Shown here piece after piece: positions 1-8,365 of a DNA stretch of 32,695 nucleotides. Position 1 is the stretch's first letter, and every line of letters starts with the position of its first letter. The stretch covers positions 1-32,695 of the forward strand of contig NZBG01000010.1 of assembly GCA_002687795.1 (NCBI GenBank), written 5' to 3'. The stretch comes from Candidatus Woesearchaeota archaeon. GTDB lineage: Archaea; Nanobdellota; Nanobdellia; Woesearchaeales; GCA-2687795. Below the pieces are notes generated by a model. That model made no database searches and had not been told where the DNA came from. It saw only the letters and a list, made by a program, of their open reading frames with translations. The position numbers were made by a program, and so were the translations under genes.

Positions 1-126
1 ATATAAAAAATTTAGCAGAATTGTTATAAATCTTAAACCTTAATCCAGGAACTTACTCGTTCCTAAAATCAAAACTCCCGTTAACTTAACAATGCACTAA
101 AACTATAATCTCAGAGAATTCTTTAT

Positions 127-744
127 TTATTCAGAAGGCAAAGGAAATATTTGCAGATAGGTATCCAGCATTATGTCATAGATATCCCTGCTTTCAGGGC
201 CAGCAGGCCTTAGGCCCTCCTCAAACATTCCCTCAAACCTTTGCTCAACATTTCCTAAGATTTCTGCTAGCACAAGATCTTTTAGTTCCCATATGCTCAG
301 CTCTTCTATTACAGCCGTGTCAGCTGTGCCGTCCATTGTTCCTGGGTATCTTGGATGAAAGCCGTCTATGAAAGCATGGACATATTTAGACTCAAACAGC
401 CCGTAATTAAACAGGCCGACAAAGATGCGCTCTCCAAACTTTTCGCTTGCTGAGAATTGAAGGATGAACCTCTCATATCTTTCTTCACCAATATAGACTT
501 TGTATTTTTCTAACCTGTAATCTGTTCTTTCTTCATGCCCATAACGAGTAGTAATTTCAACTGTTTTCGGCTTTTCCTTTTTCAGCCTTTCAACAAGGGA
601 TTCGAGCCTGGGGTCAACAACTTCTTCCGGCTTTTCTATTCTCGGTCTTTCAATAAGAGAGTCAAGCATAGGGTTAGCATTTGAAAAGAATTTAAGCAGC
701 AAACAAAAGCCAGTTGCTACAGTTCTTTTTATTCTATTCCTCAT
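127..744 (-). CDS. hypothetical protein (205 aa), possible N-terminal hydrophobic segment
   Basis: Long ORF on minus strand with promoter-like AT-rich upstream; no recognised motif. Confidence 0.6.
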   Translation of the reverse strand: MRNRIKRTVATGFCLLLKFFSNANPMLDSLIERPRIEKPEEVVDPRLESLVERLKKEKPKTVEITTRYGHEERTDYRLEKYKVYIGEERYERFILQFSASEKFGERIFVGLFNYGLFESKYVHAFIDGFHPRYPGTMDGTADTAVIEELSIWELKDLVLAEILGNVEQRFEGMFEEGLRPAGPESRDIYDIMLDTYLQIFPLPSE

Positions 745-835
745 ATATCAAAAGAATTCCGATAATAAATAAAAAGGTATTGTTTAAATGCGCTTTTGAG
801 AAAGTTTTATATAATATCAATAATAGGAGCATAAC

Positions 836-1786
836 ATGAAAAAAGAGGTTATATTTCTGTTAATATTTCTTTTTATTAGCAGCTGCGCTCAGAAAGAGGC
901 TGAAGAGATGTCTGTAACATCTGAAACTCTTGAAGAGCCTGTTGTTGAGACTCCTGAAGAAACCACTCCAGAAGAGCCTGAGACACTTCTTGGGGCTCTT
1001 GAACCAGAAGCTGAAGAACCAGAAACATATGATGCAGTAACCCAAGCAACTCCTGTTTCCCCAAATCTGATTGCTCATTGGAAATTTGAGGGAAATGCAA
1101 AAGACTCTATTAATGATCATGATGGCACAATCTTTGGAGATGCTATATTTGATACCGGAAAAAAGGGAAAAGCGATTTCTTTTGATGGTGTTGATGATTA
1201 TGTTGAGTTTTCACAGAGTACAGTGGATGAATTTGGAAGCCTTAGTAAGGGAACAATTGCATTCTGGTTTAAGTTTGAATCTTTGCTTGATACTCAAACA
1301 GTTATGCCTATTTTCTATTTTGGAAATGATAAAGCTAAAACAACTCAGGAGGATATATATATTATTGAGATAGGGCATTTTGATGAATCATCCTTTGATG
1401 CTGTGGCAACTCCGGACCCTAATAATAAAAAGATTTATTCCACATGGATGAATAATAATAGAGACCCTTTCTTATGTTTTGATTCAAATAAGAATTTAGA
1501 AGAAGATAAATGGCATCATTATGCTGTTGTTGTTGGGGCTGATGGCAATACAGGATATTTGAATGGTGTAGAATTAACGAACAGGCGTTACAATTTTGGG
1601 AATAAGAATGACAAATCATTCTTGAATTCTATTTCAGCAAAGGAAAGATTGATCCTTGGCTATGGAAGAAGCTCTTATCTGCTTTCCCCTGAGTTTATTT
1701 ATTTTAAGGGAACCCTTGATGATTTTAGGGTTTATGATAAGGCTTTGAGTACGGATGAAGTTAAGGAATTAGCTTCATTATCTTAA
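836..1786 (+). CDS. LamG/concanavalin A-like lectin domain lipoprotein
   Basis: N-terminal MKKEVIFLLIFLFISSC lipobox-like signal, Glu/Pro/Thr-rich linker, LamG-type 'LIAHWKFEGNAKDS...DGVDDYVEF...GTIAFWFKF...WHHYAVVVGADGNTGYLNG...GTLDDFRVYDKALS'. Confidence 0.85.
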   Translation: MKKEVIFLLIFLFISSCAQKEAEEMSVTSETLEEPVVETPEETTPEEPETLLGALEPEAEEPETYDAVTQATPVSPNLIAHWKFEGNAKDSINDHDGTIFGDAIFDTGKKGKAISFDGVDDYVEFSQSTVDEFGSLSKGTIAFWFKFESLLDTQTVMPIFYFGNDKAKTTQEDIYIIEIGHFDESSFDAVATPDPNNKKIYSTWMNNNRDPFLCFDSNKNLEEDKWHHYAVVVGADGNTGYLNGVELTNRRYNFGNKNDKSFLNSISAKERLILGYGRSSYLLSPEFIYFKGTLDDFRVYDKALSTDEVKELASLS

Positions 1787-1838
1787 AAACATCGCTTCAC
1801 ATCAGAAAGAACATTAAGAATAAGGTTTGGGTTATAAG

Positions 1839-2720
1839 TCAATCTAATTTAGAATTGAACCATTCTCTAAATACATGAACAAAAACATTAATCATTTGCT
1901 CTGAAACTTCCCTTTTTCTTAGATTTTGTATAGTCTCCCTTACTAAATCAACAAATTCAGGTCCGTTCACGAATCTGGTATCTATTTGGGGATGCTGAGT
2001 TAAAATACGCTTATCATATGCCTCCTTAACCTTAACTTTAACTGCATTGAAAACAGCTTTTCCCCATGCCAGTGTTATTCCAGTTGAGATTTCTCCTGAG
2101 GATATTTTATCCATTCTTTTTTGCATAAGTCTAAGAAGCCTTTTTTCCTTAGCATCCATGGACTTAATGACTTTTTCTCTTTTGACTAACGCTACAAATA
2201 TGTCATGAAATTCATCTACATCATACATTTGATTCAAGACTTTCCTTTCCATAGTTAATTCTGATGTTAAAAGGCCAACCAACTTTCTATATTTTCTTAT
2301 ATCCTTATTCTTTTCAAGCTTTTCCAATAAATGCCATTCTGACTTTAAGATTACATAAAGATGGCAAAGCAGGTAATAGATATACTTATCATGTGATTCA
2401 ACATATCCTAAACAAGCCTCTAACCTCTTAATCCGTTTCATCCTTTTGGAATGTTCTAGAGACTCAATATTCTTTATCATATCATTTTCTTCTTTCTTTG
2501 TCACTTGAATATCAACTATCTCTAAAGTAAGTAATTGCTTTAATCTTCTCAAAGGAGCACTCCTTTCGTCAAAAGCGTAAGGTAGTTTTGCTATAATCTT
2601 TTTTTTCTCAGGAATAGTGTCTATATAATCCTCCCACTTCTTTAGAATTATGTCACCTTCCTTTATTTCATTCTCTGCAATAGCTTCAACAGAACCAAAA
2701 ATGCGATTTATATAAGTCAT
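1839..2720 (-). CDS. hypothetical helical/charged protein (293 aa)
   Basis: Long minus-strand ORF, charged Lys/Glu-rich composition. Confidence 0.65.
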   Translation of the reverse strand: MTYINRIFGSVEAIAENEIKEGDIILKKWEDYIDTIPEKKKIIAKLPYAFDERSAPLRRLKQLLTLEIVDIQVTKKEENDMIKNIESLEHSKRMKRIKRLEACLGYVESHDKYIYYLLCHLYVILKSEWHLLEKLEKNKDIRKYRKLVGLLTSELTMERKVLNQMYDVDEFHDIFVALVKREKVIKSMDAKEKRLLRLMQKRMDKISSGEISTGITLAWGKAVFNAVKVKVKEAYDKRILTQHPQIDTRFVNGPEFVDLVRETIQNLRKREVSEQMINVFVHVFREWFNSKLD

Positions 2721-2784
2721 ATACTAGAAATAGTAGTTTTCTTAATAAACATTTCGCATCAGGAATGGCAAAGCCCTCACTTTT

Positions 2785-4005
2785 TTAACGCCTTCCGCGC
2801 CCATATCTCTGCCCACCTGAAAACCTTCTTCTCTGGGGTTGTCTTCTACCGCCCCAGCTTCTCCTTTCATCTCTTCTTTCTTCAACCTTGGCAGCCATTA
2901 CCATTTTTACATAAGGCTTCTGGAGTTTTTCAATGTTGAAGTCATAGTCTCTTAAGATTCTTGAGAAGTTGTCATGGTCAAGGTCGCAGAGAAGGTTTAT
3001 TACAATGCCTTCTTCGCCTGCCCTTGCAGTCCTTCCTATTCTGTGCACATAATCGTTTGCATCTTTTGGGAGGTCATAGTTGTAGACATGGGACACATTG
3101 TCAATGTCAAGGCCTCTTGCAGCAACATCTGTGCATACTAAGACCCCTACTTTTGCCCCATTGAACATGCTGATAGTCTTGTTTCTTTTGTTTTGGGTTA
3201 ACCCGCCATGGATAGCTATTGCATTGATCCTGTTCTTTTTAAGGTTTTTTTCAACAAAGTCGGTCATTCTTCTTGTGTTGCAGAATACCATCACAAGCCC
3301 TGACTTTTCGTTTTCCAGGAGATGAACTAATAGGGATAACTTCATGTTCCTTGGAACATCATAGTATACCTGTTTTAGCTTGCTTGGGTCAACATGCCTT
3401 TTTGCCATGACTGTTGTCGGCTCAACCATGTATTGGCTGGCTAATTCTTTAACTCTTGAAGAGATTGTGGCTGAGAAGAACAGTGTCTGCCTTTTTTCCG
3501 GGCATGCTCTTATGATCTGCTCCACATCCTCTATGAAGCCCATCTCAAACATCCTGTCAGCTTCGTCTAAGACCAGTATGTTAACTTTTGAAGTGTCAAT
3601 TGTCCTTCTGCCGAGATGGTCTAACATCCTGCCGGGAGTGGCAACAACCACATCCGCTCTTGGCAGATCATCTATCTGAGGGCCTATTGAGACACCTCCG
3701 TATATTGCAATTATATTTAGGTTTGGCGATAGCTGTTTTAGAACATCTTTTACCTGCTCTGCAAGCTCCCTTGTCGGGGTTAGTATCAATGCCTGCAGGC
3801 CTTTTCTTGGCATTACCTTTTCAGCTATAGCGCTGCCAAAGGCTAATGTCTTGCCTGAGCCTGTTGCTGACTCTCCTATTACATCCTTCCCTTCTGTTAT
3901 GTGCGGGATGGATAATGCCTGAATTTCAGTTGGCTCAGTAAAGCCTAATCCTTTTATTGTTGCTTGTAATTCATGGCCTAAGCCAAGATTTTCAAATACA
4001 TTCAT
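2785..4005 (-). CDS. DEAD/DEAH box RNA helicase
   Basis: SATGSGKT, PTRELAEQ, LDEADRMFEMGF, FFSAT, ARGLDI and HRIGRTAR motifs; Arg/Gly-rich tail; start placed at MNVFENLGL rather than the upstream start of the 4062 ORF. Confidence 0.95.
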   Translation of the reverse strand: MNVFENLGLGHELQATIKGLGFTEPTEIQALSIPHITEGKDVIGESATGSGKTLAFGSAIAEKVMPRKGLQALILTPTRELAEQVKDVLKQLSPNLNIIAIYGGVSIGPQIDDLPRADVVVATPGRMLDHLGRRTIDTSKVNILVLDEADRMFEMGFIEDVEQIIRACPEKRQTLFFSATISSRVKELASQYMVEPTTVMAKRHVDPSKLKQVYYDVPRNMKLSLLVHLLENEKSGLVMVFCNTRRMTDFVEKNLKKNRINAIAIHGGLTQNKRNKTISMFNGAKVGVLVCTDVAARGLDIDNVSHVYNYDLPKDANDYVHRIGRTARAGEEGIVINLLCDLDHDNFSRILRDYDFNIEKLQKPYVKMVMAAKVEERRDERRSWGGRRQPQRRRFSGGQRYGRGRR

Positions 4006-4178
4006 TCTTTTATACCTCGTACAGCACTTATTCAGAAAAAGCAAAATGTTCGTTTTAAACAAGTGCTCTCTCTTTCTTCATGCTTTCTTGTAGTTTATGC
4101 TATTAATATCTAGTATATAAACCTTTCGATATTTTAACTACTAATTGGTGAATAAGAAGAATGGAGAGTAAAGCAGCT

Positions 4179-4385
4179 TTACTCTTTCTGTTCTTCGTCT
4201 TTTGCTACATTAGTTGCCCTAGGGCCCCTGTCTCCTTGTTCTACATCAAATACAACAGCATCATTGTCCTGTATAGTGACTCCTTCTTTTAGACCTGTCT
4301 TGTTGACATAGTACTCTTCTCCGTCTTCAGCTACTATAAACCCAAATTCTTTGTCCGGGTTAAAAAATTTCACTTTTCCTTTCAT
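4179..4385 (-). CDS. cold-shock domain protein
   Basis: MKGKVKFFNPDKEFGFIVAEDGEEYYVN (RNP1-like KEFGFI); Shine-Dalgarno CAGGAGGTAC just upstream of the internal ATG. Confidence 0.9.
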   Translation of the reverse strand: MKGKVKFFNPDKEFGFIVAEDGEEYYVNKTGLKEGVTIQDNDAVVFDVEQGDRGPRATNVAKDEEQKE

Positions 4386-4519
4386 TCTTGTACCTCCTGG
4401 TAGTTTTGCTTGAATTTTGACTGGCAATCATCACAGTAATTCTTTTTGGCTTCATCTTTATTGACAACATACCTTTTTTTGCATAATCTGCAGTGTTTGA
4501 CTATTTTGTAGTTTATCAT
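4382..4519 (-). CDS. small zinc-ribbon protein (45 aa), translationally coupled to the cold-shock gene
   Basis: Translated from the sequence: MINYKIVKHCRLCKKRYVVNKDEAKKNYCDDCQSKFKQNYQEVQE; two CxxC pairs; TGA overlaps the cold-shock ATG (ATGA). Absent from the supplied ORF track. Confidence 0.75.
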   Translation of the reverse strand: MINYKIVKHCRLCKKRYVVNKDEAKKNYCDDCQSKFKQNYQEVQE

Positions 4520-4607
4520 TTTTTTTAGAAAAAGCCTAGACAATTTTGTTAAGTTTAAATCCTCATTATCTTACTATAAATAAAGCTGCCTTTTTAAATG
4601 CTTCTAT

Positions 4608-5024
4608 TTATACAACCTTTATCTTGAATGTAAGGGTCTTTCCTGCCAGTGGATGGTTGAGGTCAATGGTTATGTCATTGTCGCCTACTTCAGTTATTCT
4701 TGCAGGTATCTGCTGGCCGTCCGGTGTGCCCAATGCAAGCACCATGCCTGGTTTTGGATCCTGGCCCTGGGGAAGCTTGTCTTTTGGCACTTTCTTTACC
4801 AGTTGAGGGTTAGGATCTCCATAAGCATCTTTTGGCTCAAGCTTGATCTCTTTTTCCTGGCCTTTTTCCATGCCTATTACAGCATCGTCAAAACCTTTTA
4901 TGATCTTTCCTGCGCCTACCTCAAATTCTAAGGGAGGCTTGCCTTCTGATGTGTCGAAGACTTTTCCGTCTTCTAAGGTTCCTGTGTATTCAACCTTTAT
5001 TTTGTCTCCTTTCTTGATTGGCAT
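4608..5024 (-). CDS. FKBP-type peptidyl-prolyl cis-trans isomerase (SlyD-like)
   Basis: KVEYTGTLEDGKVFDTSEGKPPLEFEVGAGKIIKGFDDAVIGMEKGQEKEI and the insert-in-flap-like segment; DLNHPLAGKTLTFKIKV. Confidence 0.93.
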   Translation of the reverse strand: MPIKKGDKIKVEYTGTLEDGKVFDTSEGKPPLEFEVGAGKIIKGFDDAVIGMEKGQEKEIKLEPKDAYGDPNPQLVKKVPKDKLPQGQDPKPGMVLALGTPDGQQIPARITEVGDNDITIDLNHPLAGKTLTFKIKVV

Positions 5025-5190
5025 ATTAGGGTGTAGATAGACTATATTATTTAAGTGTTTGGTTTAAAGAGTAAGCTTTATAAAGGGGAGAACATTATCC
5101 TATGTAATAGCATATAAGAAATCATTTCTTTTATGTTTATTATTAGATAATAGGCATTAGGATTCTAATGCAGACGAGGAGGAAACAAGA

Positions 5191-5364
5191 ATGGGAGAAT
5201 TCGAAGAAGGCGGTTTCCAGGGCGGAGGCTTTGGAGAACGTGAGAAGCATAAAGCAACATGTTCTGAGTGCGGCAAGGAATGCGAAGTTCCGTTTAAGCC
5301 AACACCAGGCAGAGAAGTTTTCTGCACAGACTGTTGGAGGAAGAGAAAGCCTAGAAGGTTCTAG
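5191..5364 (+). CDS. small CxxC-x17-CxxC zinc-ribbon protein (57 aa)
   Basis: Translated from the sequence: MGEFEEGGFQGGGFGEREKHKATCSECGKECEVPFKPTPGREVFCTDCWRKRKPRRF; CSEC-17 residues-CTDC; GAGGAGG Shine-Dalgarno at 5176-5182. Confidence 0.88.
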   Translation: MGEFEEGGFQGGGFGEREKHKATCSECGKECEVPFKPTPGREVFCTDCWRKRKPRRF

Positions 5365-5422
5365 AGCTTTTTTTATTTTTTTCTTATTATTTTTTTGTAT
5401 TACTTTTATAACTATTTCTTTA

Positions 5423-5463
5423 GTCCTGACATTTTAGGACGACAAGCTCTTTTCAAGAGCTTG
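5423..5463. repeat. two adjacent hairpins in the intergenic region
   Basis: GTCCT(5423-5427)/AGGAC(5436-5440), and CAAGCTCTT(5443-5451)-TTC-AAGAGCTTG(5455-5463), a perfect 9-bp stem. Confidence 0.7.
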
Positions 5464-5488
5464 GTGAATTATACTACTCAAGGATAGA

Positions 5489-5504
5489 AATCTATATATA
5501 GATT
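5489..5504. promoter_or_regulatory. 16-bp perfect palindrome overlapping the putative TATA box of the downstream gene
   Basis: AATCTATATATAGATT; ATG of the next CDS at 5545. Confidence 0.5.
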
Positions 5505-5544
5505 AAACTTAGAGATTTAGTAATTACAATATGGAGGGATAAAA

Positions 5545-6021
5545 ATGGGCTGGTTTAAAAAAAAAGTTTCTTTGAAGACGTTCCCAAATCTAGATGATTA
5601 TTTGGCGAATAATAGTGAGGCGCTTGAGCAACTTCAACGGGAAGATTCGCCTCTTTATTGGATGACTCAGGGAGTGAAATTCGACCCTGAAGACCAAAGA
5701 GCAGCAGTTGACAGGCCAGCTCCCTCAGAAGATACGACTTTTCCTTTGGATGGTTATGTTAACAAGTTTATTGGCCTAAATAGGGATAGGCTCCAGAGAG
5801 CGTTTGAGCTTGCAGCTGAGTCTGATGAAGCAGGGCAGCGAGTTAATAAGCAGCTTCATGTAGGGATGGTTAACCTTCTTGTTGGCTACTTTCGCCAAAA
5901 GAAACAAGAGGCAGATAAAACAGGCTCTTCAACTAAAAGGTATTTCCAGACCTTGAAAAGCGACATTGAAGGAACTATTGAGAAAATAGAAAAGATTGAT
6001 GTTGGGAAGTATAGGAATTGA
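5545..6021 (+). CDS. hypothetical protein (158 aa)
   Basis: ORF with GGAGGG Shine-Dalgarno-like motif 5' of ATG. Confidence 0.7.
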   Translation: MGWFKKKVSLKTFPNLDDYLANNSEALEQLQREDSPLYWMTQGVKFDPEDQRAAVDRPAPSEDTTFPLDGYVNKFIGLNRDRLQRAFELAAESDEAGQRVNKQLHVGMVNLLVGYFRQKKQEADKTGSSTKRYFQTLKSDIEGTIEKIEKIDVGKYRN

Positions 6022-6045
6022 TTGGAAAAGGTTTAAAGAAGCATT

Positions 6046-6450
6046 TTAATCAACATATTCCAGGCTTTCTACTTTACCAAGGCTAACCTCTCTCAATTCA
6101 CTGATTCCTTCAGGAAGAGGCAACATTGGCACCTTTACTTTCATATCTATCACTTCACCTGCTTTAACAGCTTGTTCTACATTTGCTAGGTTAGAGTCTG
6201 TTTCTGCAATAAGAACCGCCAGGTTTTTGGTTATTCTTAGCTCCCCTTTTCCATCATAGAATAAAACATAAGGACTTTCTGTATCCGGGAGATAAAAATA
6301 AAATACTGATTTCTGGTTTCTTATAATTACCGGGTTTTTTTCAGGATCATGAGACTCGCCTAAATAAACAGAAACAGGTTTATTTTGTTCAACTCTTTCC
6401 AAAAGTTCTTCAATTGGAAAGGGTTTTCCAAATCCATTATAATCGCTCAT
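6046..6450 (-). CDS. hypothetical protein (134 aa)
   Basis: ORF with AGGAGGTATA Shine-Dalgarno upstream. Confidence 0.7.
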   Translation of the reverse strand: MSDYNGFGKPFPIEELLERVEQNKPVSVYLGESHDPEKNPVIIRNQKSVFYFYLPDTESPYVLFYDGKGELRITKNLAVLIAETDSNLANVEQAVKAGEVIDMKVKVPMLPLPEGISELREVSLGKVESLEYVD

Positions 6451-6640
6451 TTTTATTATATACCTCCTGAATAAGAGAGTAAAACAGGTTTTTATTTAAA
6501 AAGGTTTTGGGGTTTATTACTTAAATAAGGTGACAGATTTAAACCATTAGCTCAGCCGCAGTCTTTAGAATTTCTAAGCGTTTTTATGTTAAGAAGTTTA
6601 TGGGAATATTTATAATAAATCCTGTATTAGCGTTTACAGG

Positions 6641-7537
6641 ATGGATAGCCTGGAAGATATTAAAGCGCTTCATAAGGTTCATAGGGATTTTGAGCTTACA
6701 TTGGGGAGAGGTTATAGCCTGAGGATTCATGATTTTGAGAATGCTGAGGGTTTAGGTTCTAAAGCATTGTATGCTGCAAACCATTTTCATTACTTTGACC
6801 CTTTCTTTGTGGGTTATGCTGTTTCTAAGAATAAGGATATATGGATACATTATATTGCGAAATCTGAGCTTTTTCATATGCCTTTGATTGGGCCTTATGT
6901 AAGAAATAGCAGAGCCATTGAGATTGTGAGGCCTTATGATGTTGTAAAACATGAGGATGGAACAATTGAAAGAGTGCCTAATGATGAGAAAGAAAAGCAG
7001 TTTAAGGGAAGCATTCGTGCTACCCAGAGAGAGATTGCAGATATGCTTAAGGAAGATCATTCCATATGTTTTGCATTAAGCGGCACAAGGACAAGGAATT
7101 ATGGGCTTGATGATGCAAGCAGGGAGAACGAGCTGATGTATTTGGAGGATGGTGAAATGCATGAAGAGAAAAAGAGCTTGATCTCTATGACTATATTGCC
7201 TGAAAAGAAATCTGGTTATGATATATTCATTGTTCCTGTTGCAGTTGAAACATATCAGAAGGATTCCAAGAAAGTGATTATCAAAGGAGTGCAGGCTCTG
7301 CTGAAGAAATATAATCCTTTATTAAGATTGTATGAGCCTAAGAATAAGGTTCCTGGGGATATTATGTTCGGCACTCCTGTGCATGTAGGGGAATTTCTTT
7401 CTTCAAGGAAAAGAAAAACAGGCAAGCAGGATCTGGCGGAGAAGCTTAGGGATGATATCTGGGAGATGAGGAGAAGGCTGGCAAATATTAATGAAGGTGA
7501 TTCGGAACGTTCGCTTTCAAAGCATTCTGGGGCTTAG
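6641..7537 (+). CDS. lysophospholipid acyltransferase (PlsC)-like protein
   Basis: NHFHYFD (NHx4D), downstream AKSELFHMPLIGPYVRNSRAIEI, and block-III-like FALSGTRTRN. Confidence 0.8.
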   Translation: MDSLEDIKALHKVHRDFELTLGRGYSLRIHDFENAEGLGSKALYAANHFHYFDPFFVGYAVSKNKDIWIHYIAKSELFHMPLIGPYVRNSRAIEIVRPYDVVKHEDGTIERVPNDEKEKQFKGSIRATQREIADMLKEDHSICFALSGTRTRNYGLDDASRENELMYLEDGEMHEEKKSLISMTILPEKKSGYDIFIVPVAVETYQKDSKKVIIKGVQALLKKYNPLLRLYEPKNKVPGDIMFGTPVHVGEFLSSRKRKTGKQDLAEKLRDDIWEMRRRLANINEGDSERSLSKHSGA

Positions 7538-8177
7538 CCCAGCTGCAGTATTCGCAGTTTTTTTCTGGTTTTGGTATGGTTGCTTTAAGAATTTCTAAGG
7601 CTTCTTTGAAGATTCTTTCTGCGTTTTTTATGTTAATGTTTATTTTTATTAAGTTAGTGTTGAAAACAACATCACCGTTTGGGTTTAGTTTCTTTGGATG
7701 GTAGAATAAGAGGTATGCATAATCTTCAGTTTGATGGTTATTTTTCCTTAAGAGAAGGTTGTAAATGTCCATCTGGTCCTGGTAATGCTCATGAGTGTCT
7801 TCTTTTAATGGATAGCCTCTTGTTTTGTAGTCTAAAACAATAAGTTTGTTTCCTTTTACTAAGAGGTTGTCTATTGCTCCCCTGAATAGATTGCCTTCAT
7901 CATCTTTCCATTGAATTCCTTTGAAGTTGTTTCTCCAGGTTTGTAATTGCTCTTTATCATTGAATAGTTTTAGGTCTTTGCATTCATTTAGCTCTGGAGG
8001 AAGTTCACCTTTCTCCATGAATGAGTCAAAGTGAATCTTTAGTATCTTATCCATGCCGCTTGGCAATGATGGGAAGATTCCTTGCGGCCTTTTGATTCCT
8101 TTATTGAACTGAAGCCAGAAGCATCTGGGGCAGTCTTTTAGTAAGCTTAGGCTTGATGGAGAGAATTTGTATGTCAT
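7488..8177 (-). CDS. PD-(D/E)XK nuclease superfamily protein (Cas4/RecB-like)
   Basis: FSPSSLSLLKDCPRCFWLQ, GAIDNLLVKGNKLIVLDYKT (D...DYK), QMDIYNLLL, C-terminal CEYC; TATA box placed for a leaderless start. Confidence 0.82.
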   Translation of the reverse strand: MTYKFSPSSLSLLKDCPRCFWLQFNKGIKRPQGIFPSLPSGMDKILKIHFDSFMEKGELPPELNECKDLKLFNDKEQLQTWRNNFKGIQWKDDEGNLFRGAIDNLLVKGNKLIVLDYKTRGYPLKEDTHEHYQDQMDIYNLLLRKNNHQTEDYAYLLFYHPKKLNPNGDVVFNTNLIKININIKNAERIFKEALEILKATIPKPEKNCEYCSWAKPQNALKANVPNHLH

Positions 8178-8215
8178 GACTGGGGATAAGAGGATTTAGT
8201 TTAAATATGTTGCGC

Positions 8216-8280
8216 GGGGTTGGCCAGTGGCCAGTAGGTTAGGGGGTATTTTGGGGTTAGGGGGCTTGTGGAGGAGGAAG
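8216..8280 (+). other. G-rich intergenic tract with G-quadruplex potential
   Basis: G4 runs at 8216-8219, 8242-8246, 8253-8256 and 8260-8264, plus GGAGGAGG. Confidence 0.5.
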
Positions 8281-8295
8281 CACTGGTCAAAACAG

Positions 8296-8323
8296 AGAAA
8301 ACAAAAAGTATATAAAGAAGGTG
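8296..8323. repeat. left copy of a 28-bp direct repeat flanking fic
   Basis: AGAAAACAAAAAGTATATAAAGAAGGTG; 27/28 identical to 9324-9351. Confidence 0.85.
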
Positions 8324-8365
8324 ACCACAGATTTAGGCCCATTATGATTCTGTGGTCACCTTCTT
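8315..8365. repeat. 17-bp perfect inverted repeat around the fic stop codon
   Basis: AAGAAGGTGACCACAGA (8315-8331) / TCTGTGGTCACCTTCTT (8349-8365). Confidence 0.85.

Noticed and set aside
860-1619. ORFs antisense to or frame-shifted within the LamG gene
   Set aside because: Shadow ORFs of a clearly coding gene
2961-3830. Plus-strand ORFs inside the DEAD-box helicase region
   Set aside because: Antisense shadows of a gene with all conserved helicase motifs
5168-5437. ORF track call of 89 aa
   Set aside because: Out of frame with the clearly coding CxxC-x17-CxxC gene at 5191-5364; ends in a low-complexity Phe-rich tract
7488-8177. Cas4-like nuclease as evidence of a CRISPR system
   Set aside because: No repeat-spacer array or other cas genes in the window; the PD-(D/E)XK family is broader than Cas4
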